DNA of 8,717 nucleotides from an uncultured Clostridia bacterium (GTDB lineage Bacteria; Bacillota; Clostridia; Lachnospirales; Lachnospiraceae), in NCBI GenBank assembly GCA_946611595.1, contig CAMODY010000070.1, forward strand, positions 1 through 8,717, written 5' to 3'. This document shows, one piece after another, positions 5,931 to 8,717 of this stretch. The position numbers were made by a program, and so were the translations under genes. Below the pieces are notes generated by a model. That model worked only from the letters and a program-made list of their open reading frames with translations. It did not search any database and was not told where the DNA came from. The stretch's first letter is position 1, and each line of letters opens with the position of its first letter.

Positions 5931-6438
5931 AGTATTAATACCGGAACAGGACGTTAGAGACCGCATCCAGGAAATCGCTGATGCTTTGAGTGAAAAATAT
6001 GCAGGGGAGGAAGTGCTCCTTGTAGGCATCTTAAACGGCTCTGTATTCTTCCTTACAGAGCTGGCACAGAAAATGAATGTTCCGGTTGAAATCGATTTCA
6101 TGGCAGCATCCAGCTATGGTTCCGGAACGGAGTCTTCCGGCCGCGTGCTGATCACGAAAGATTTAGAACGTTCCATTAAAGGCGCTCATGTTGTAATTGT
6201 TGAAGATATCGTAGATACAGGCCAAACGCTGCATCTGCTTACGGAAATGCTTTTAGAGCGTCAGCCGGCCAGCCTTGAAGTTTGCGTACTGCTTGATAAA
6301 CCGGCCCGCAGAAAAGTCTGCATGGATGCTGATTTTATCGGCTTTGAGATTCCGGATGCATTTGTAGTTGGATGGGGTCTTGACTACGACCAGAAATACA
6401 GAGATCTTCCATATATTGGAGTAATAAAAGAACAGTAA
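5914..6438 (+). CDS. hpt: Hypoxanthine phosphoribosyltransferase
   Basis: Purine salvage enzyme that converts hypoxanthine or guanine plus PRPP to IMP or GMP in the cytoplasm. The PRPP-binding motif VVIVEDIVDTGQTL (93-106, with the two acidic residues at 97-98) is intact. The N-terminal loop VGILNGSVFF and the C-terminal part FEIPDAFVVGWGLDYDQKYRDLPYIG, which contacts the base, are typical. The start at 5914 (174 residues, the usual size) is preferred because GGAGG (5904-5908) lies five bases upstream, inside the end of tilS. An in-frame ATG at 5902 would use up that RBS. It overlaps tilS by 17 bases and is 15 bases ahead of ftsH, the tilS-hpt-ftsH order common in Firmicutes. Confidence 0.96.
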   Translation: MSLGIEVLIPEQDVRDRIQEIADALSEKYAGEEVLLVGILNGSVFFLTELAQKMNVPVEIDFMAASSYGSGTESSGRVLITKDLERSIKGAHVVIVEDIVDTGQTLHLLTEMLLERQPASLEVCVLLDKPARRKVCMDADFIGFEIPDAFVVGWGLDYDQKYRDLPYIGVIKEQ

Positions 6439-6453
6439 CAAAGAGGAAACAGA

Positions 6454-8307
6454 ATGGGAAAACAGTTTAGAGGAATCATTATATATGTTCTCGTCATCGC
6501 AGCCGTTTTTGCCCTGATTTATTTTATGACCAGCTCAAGACCGGTGAATGACGAATATACATTCAGTGCATTCCAGTCCGATCTGAACGATGAAGTTATC
6601 AGTTCGATCGAAATCAATCAGAACAGTGAGATCCCGACAGGTACCGTAGTTGTTACCTTCAAGGATTCCACAAAGAAACAGCTTTACGTAGAAAATGTCG
6701 GAACAATCACCGAACTTTTAAAGAACCGCAATTTTACGTACACATTGCATGATGTTACCAGAGCAAGTTATTTTGTATCGACCATACTTCCGATGGTCAT
6801 CATGTTCATTATCTTTATCATCTTCTTTAGCGTTATCTCAAGCAGAGCCGGAGGCGGCGCCGGAGGAAATGTTATGTCCTTCGGAAAGAACCGCGCGAAG
6901 ATGATGTCACAGAATCAGAACAAGACAACCTTCAAGGATGTTGCCGGACTGAAAGAAGAAAGACAGGAACTCGAAGAGGTCGTAGATTTCTTAAGAGATC
7001 CGGGCAAATATACAAGAGTCGGTGCTCGTATCCCGAAAGGTATTTTGCTTGTAGGCCCTCCGGGAACTGGTAAGACTTTGCTCGCAAGAGCGGTCTCTGG
7101 TGAAGCAGGCGTTCCGTTCTTCCACATTTCAGGTTCTGACTTCGTTGAAATGTTTGTCGGCGTTGGTGCGTCCCGTGTGCGTGACCTGTTTGCTGACGCA
7201 AAGAAAAATACACCGTGCATCATCTTCATTGACGAGATCGATGCAGTTGCAAGAAGAAGAGGTTCCGGTCTTGGCGGCGGCCATGATGAGAGAGAGCAGA
7301 CCTTGAACCAGATTCTGGTAGAGATGGATGGTTTCGGCGTAAACGAGGGAATCATCGTTATGGCAGCAACCAACCGTGTTGATATTCTTGACCCTGCTAT
7401 TTTAAGACCGGGACGTTTCGACAGAAAAATCTTTGTCGGAAGACCGGACGTTCAGGGAAGAGAAGATATCCTTAAAGTTCATGCGCGCAATAAACCGTTG
7501 GCTGAGGATGTTGATCTTGGTGTAACAGCAAGAACGACAGCAGGTTTCTCCGGTGCAGACCTTGAGAACCTCTTGAACGAAGCAGCCATCAACGCTGCAA
7601 GCGCAAATCGTGCATATATCAAACAGGAAGATATCGAAAAAGCATTCGTTAAGATCGGTATCGGCGAAGAAAAGAAGAGCCGTGTAATCTCCGAGAAGGA
7701 AAGAAAGATTACGGCTTACCACGAGTCCGGACATGCAATCCTCTTCCACCTTCTTCCGGAGGTTGGACCGGTGCATATGGTCTCCATCATCCCGACCGGT
7801 ATGGCAGGCGGATATACGATGCCGCTTCCTGAAAAAGATGAGATGTTCAATTCCAAAGAAAAGATGCTGGAAAACATTATGGTATCTTTCGGTGGAAGAA
7901 TTGCAGAAGAGATTATCTTTGGCGATATTACAACGGGTGCATCCCAGGATATCAAGCAGGCAACGGATACTGCAAGATCCATGATCACCAAGTATGGTAT
8001 GAGCGAGACCTTAGGCCCGATCGATTATTCTTCCGGCGATGCGGATGAAGTCTTCATCGGACGTGACTGGGGCCAGGCGAAACCGTACTCCGAGAGCACT
8101 GCAGCTCAGATTGATGCGGAAGTAAGAAGCATCATCGACAAGTGCTACAAGGATGCGAAGGATCTGATCATCAAGCATAAAGATGTGCTCGAGAATTGTG
8201 CACAGCTTCTGCTTCAGAAAGAGAAGATCACCCGCGAAGAGTTCGAAGCACTCTTTGAGCCGCCGGCACCGATCGAACCGGATGAGTTCGCTCCGGCAAT
8301 GGCATAA
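6454..8307 (+). CDS. ftsH: FtsH, ATP-dependent membrane zinc protease
   Basis: Hexameric AAA+ protease that extracts and degrades misfolded membrane proteins and some regulatory proteins. Membrane segments at about residues 7-25 and 107-129 flank an extracytoplasmic domain. A Gly-rich linker and the AAA domain follow: Walker A GPPGTGKT (201-208), Walker B with D260-E261, and the SRH with likely Arg fingers R318 and R321. The zinc site HESGH is at 423-427, and the probable third ligand is D499 in SQDIKQATD. Length 617, slightly shorter than B. subtilis (637), with a Pro-rich acidic tail ending EFAPAMA. GAGGA (6443-6447) six bases before the ATG sets the start. It is the last gene of the operon, closed by the terminator at 8378. 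All catalytic motifs appear intact. Confidence 0.98.
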   Translation: MGKQFRGIIIYVLVIAAVFALIYFMTSSRPVNDEYTFSAFQSDLNDEVISSIEINQNSEIPTGTVVVTFKDSTKKQLYVENVGTITELLKNRNFTYTLHDVTRASYFVSTILPMVIMFIIFIIFFSVISSRAGGGAGGNVMSFGKNRAKMMSQNQNKTTFKDVAGLKEERQELEEVVDFLRDPGKYTRVGARIPKGILLVGPPGTGKTLLARAVSGEAGVPFFHISGSDFVEMFVGVGASRVRDLFADAKKNTPCIIFIDEIDAVARRRGSGLGGGHDEREQTLNQILVEMDGFGVNEGIIVMAATNRVDILDPAILRPGRFDRKIFVGRPDVQGREDILKVHARNKPLAEDVDLGVTARTTAGFSGADLENLLNEAAINAASANRAYIKQEDIEKAFVKIGIGEEKKSRVISEKERKITAYHESGHAILFHLLPEVGPVHMVSIIPTGMAGGYTMPLPEKDEMFNSKEKMLENIMVSFGGRIAEEIIFGDITTGASQDIKQATDTARSMITKYGMSETLGPIDYSSGDADEVFIGRDWGQAKPYSESTAAQIDAEVRSIIDKCYKDAKDLIIKHKDVLENCAQLLLQKEKITREEFEALFEPPAPIEPDEFAPAMA

Positions 8308-8377
8308 GTTCTGTAAGGGCTAAGATCAGCTAAGGGTGAAAGAAATAGCTTAGATTCAAGCATAGGAAATAAACATT

Positions 8378-8409
8378 AAGGCAGGGTTCATAAAGATCCT
8401 GCCTTTTTT
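8378..8409 (+). terminator. Terminator of the rqcP-ftsH operon
   Basis: Eight-bp stem AAGGCAGG (8378-8385) with CCTGCCTT (8398-8405), 12-base loop, T-run at 8404-8409. On the minus strand the stem is preceded by A6 and followed by the T-rich TTAATGTTTATTT, so it could work in both directions. The 70 bases between the ftsH stop and the stem hold nothing I can name. Confidence 0.92.
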
Positions 8410-8474
8410 GTGCAAGTTGTACAGAAAATACAGATAAATTTTGTTAACTTTGGTAACACTGATTTATTGCCCCA

Positions 8475-8483
8475 TGCTATTAT
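8475..8483 (+). promoter_or_regulatory. Possible extended -10 promoter, small downstream transcript
   Basis: TGCTATTAT is an extended -10 (TG-n-TATTAT). No good -35 is found at 16-18 bases; AACACT or TAACAC lie there. A start near 8490 would transcribe the CCCC-rich stretch and the hairpins downstream. Weak evidence. The minus strand reads TATAAT at almost the same place, also without a -35. Confidence 0.3.
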
Positions 8484-8530
8484 ACGCATCGTAAAACCCC
8501 CAATACATATATAGTTTTACTACACCCCAT
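8480..8530 (-). other. Possible micro-ORF of 16 codons, minus strand
   Basis: Reading the minus strand from 8530 gives MGCSKTIYVLGVLRCV and then TAA. Upstream on that strand lies AAGGAGAAGG (complement of 8542-8551), 11 bases before the ATG and so a little far for an ideal RBS, and before that the 14-bp hairpin. It has two Cys and a hydrophobic middle. I do not recognise a family with any confidence. It may be chance, since an ORF this short needs conservation evidence. Confidence 0.15.
8491..8520. repeat. Inverted repeat GTAAAAC/GTTTTAC
   Basis: Perfect 7-bp inverted repeat, 8491-8497 and 8514-8520, with a 16-base spacer containing CCCCC and TATATA. It could be an operator or a weak RNA stem. 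No assignment is possible from sequence. Confidence 0.4.
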
Positions 8531-8550
8531 AAAATAAAATACCTTCTCCT

Positions 8551-8582
8551 TAAGAACACCGGCAGCAATGCCGGTGTTCTTA
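8551..8582. terminator. Strong GNRA hairpin, possible bidirectional terminator
   Basis: Perfect 14-bp stem 8551-8564 with 8569-8582 closed by GCAA. The 3' arm ends U-rich (GTGTTCTTAGTTT) and the 5' arm begins TAAGAA, a layout used by some intrinsic terminators, but there is no clean T-run in either direction. It may instead be part of a larger structured RNA or repeat. Confidence 0.55.
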
Positions 8583-8606
8583 GTTTGCGCGAACTACGAG
8601 CGTGGC

Positions 8607-8665
8607 AAAATCGGAAGAGAGCCTGTACTGAGCTTGCTCAGAGTACAAGGCTCTCTTTTGATTTT
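8607..8665 (+). terminator. Long hairpin, terminator-like
   Basis: The arms 8607-8623 and 8649-8665 pair over 17 positions (15 Watson-Crick, two G-T). TGTACT (8624-8629) then pairs with AGTACA (8642-8647) after one bulged A. TTTT and GATTTT in the 3' arm give terminator character, but they are also paired with the A-tract at 8607. It is not inside any gene. Confidence 0.5.
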
Positions 8666-8666
8666 A

Positions 8667-8702
8667 TCGCGCGACAGCGCGACATGAGCGCAGCGAATGC
8701 GC
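8667..8702. repeat. GC-rich short hairpins, GCGC-repeated segment
   Basis: TCGCGC-GACA-GCGCGA (8667-8682) and GCGCA-GCGAA-TGCGC (8688-8702) are two perfect small hairpins, far richer in GC than the surrounding AT-rich intergenic DNA. GCGTGGC (8600-8606) is complementary to GCCACGC (8701-8707), enclosing the hairpins. The composition resembles a dispersed intergenic repeat, but copy number cannot be judged from one window. Confidence 0.4.
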
Positions 8703-8717
8703 CACGCGAGTTTAAGG

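Noticed and set aside
5637..6101. Minus-strand open frame across the tilS-hpt junction
   Set aside because: It spans two well-supported genes on the other strand and has no RBS or family features.

Overview
The window looks like core chromosome of a low-to-moderate GC Clostridia bacterium, most likely a Lachnospiraceae member. The evidence is the strong AGGAGG-type ribosome binding sites, the tandem feoA genes followed by feoB and a FeoB-associated Cys-rich peptide, and the Firmicutes order S4/RqcP - DivIC - TilS - Hpt - FtsH. All convincing genes are on the + strand. I see no mobile element, CRISPR array, rRNA or tRNA.

Layout: (1) 21-302 is an HU DNA-binding protein with its own terminator. 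(2) 378-518 is a compact control region. It has a perfect TTGACA-17-TATAAT promoter embedded in four spaced GTTAG...AAC imperfect dyads, one of which overlaps a DtxR/IdeR-like box, plus a hairpin with a T-run right at the predicted transcription start. (3) 519-3802 is a ferrous-iron uptake operon: two FeoA-domain proteins, an 835-residue FeoB with an unusual acidic insertion of about 107 residues, and a short Cys-rich membrane peptide, closed by a terminator. (4) 3888-8307 is a tightly packed housekeeping operon: rqcP, divIC, tilS, hpt, ftsH. Its promoter places the transcript start on the A of the rqcP start codon, so the mRNA is predicted to be leaderless. (5) 8308-8717 has no convincing gene. 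It holds the ftsH terminator, a possible small transcription unit, and a chain of strong hairpins up to the window edge.

How the parts fit: the feo block is a self-contained iron module, with promoter, operator-like repeats and terminator, lying between HU and rqcP. In Bacillus and many Clostridia the rqcP-ftsH neighbourhood also carries sporulation genes (yabP and yabQ after rqcP, spoIIE before tilS). None is present here, which suggests a lineage that lost sporulation or a rearranged locus. The housekeeping operon links ribosome quality control, division, tRNA-Ile modification, purine salvage and membrane proteolysis, as in relatives.

The most interesting points are the repeat-laden feo promoter with its promoter-proximal hairpin, the leaderless rqcP, the acidic loop of FeoB, and the highly structured 3' intergenic region. 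I found no clearly new multi-gene system. The assignments rest on reading motifs and gene order, not on database searches.
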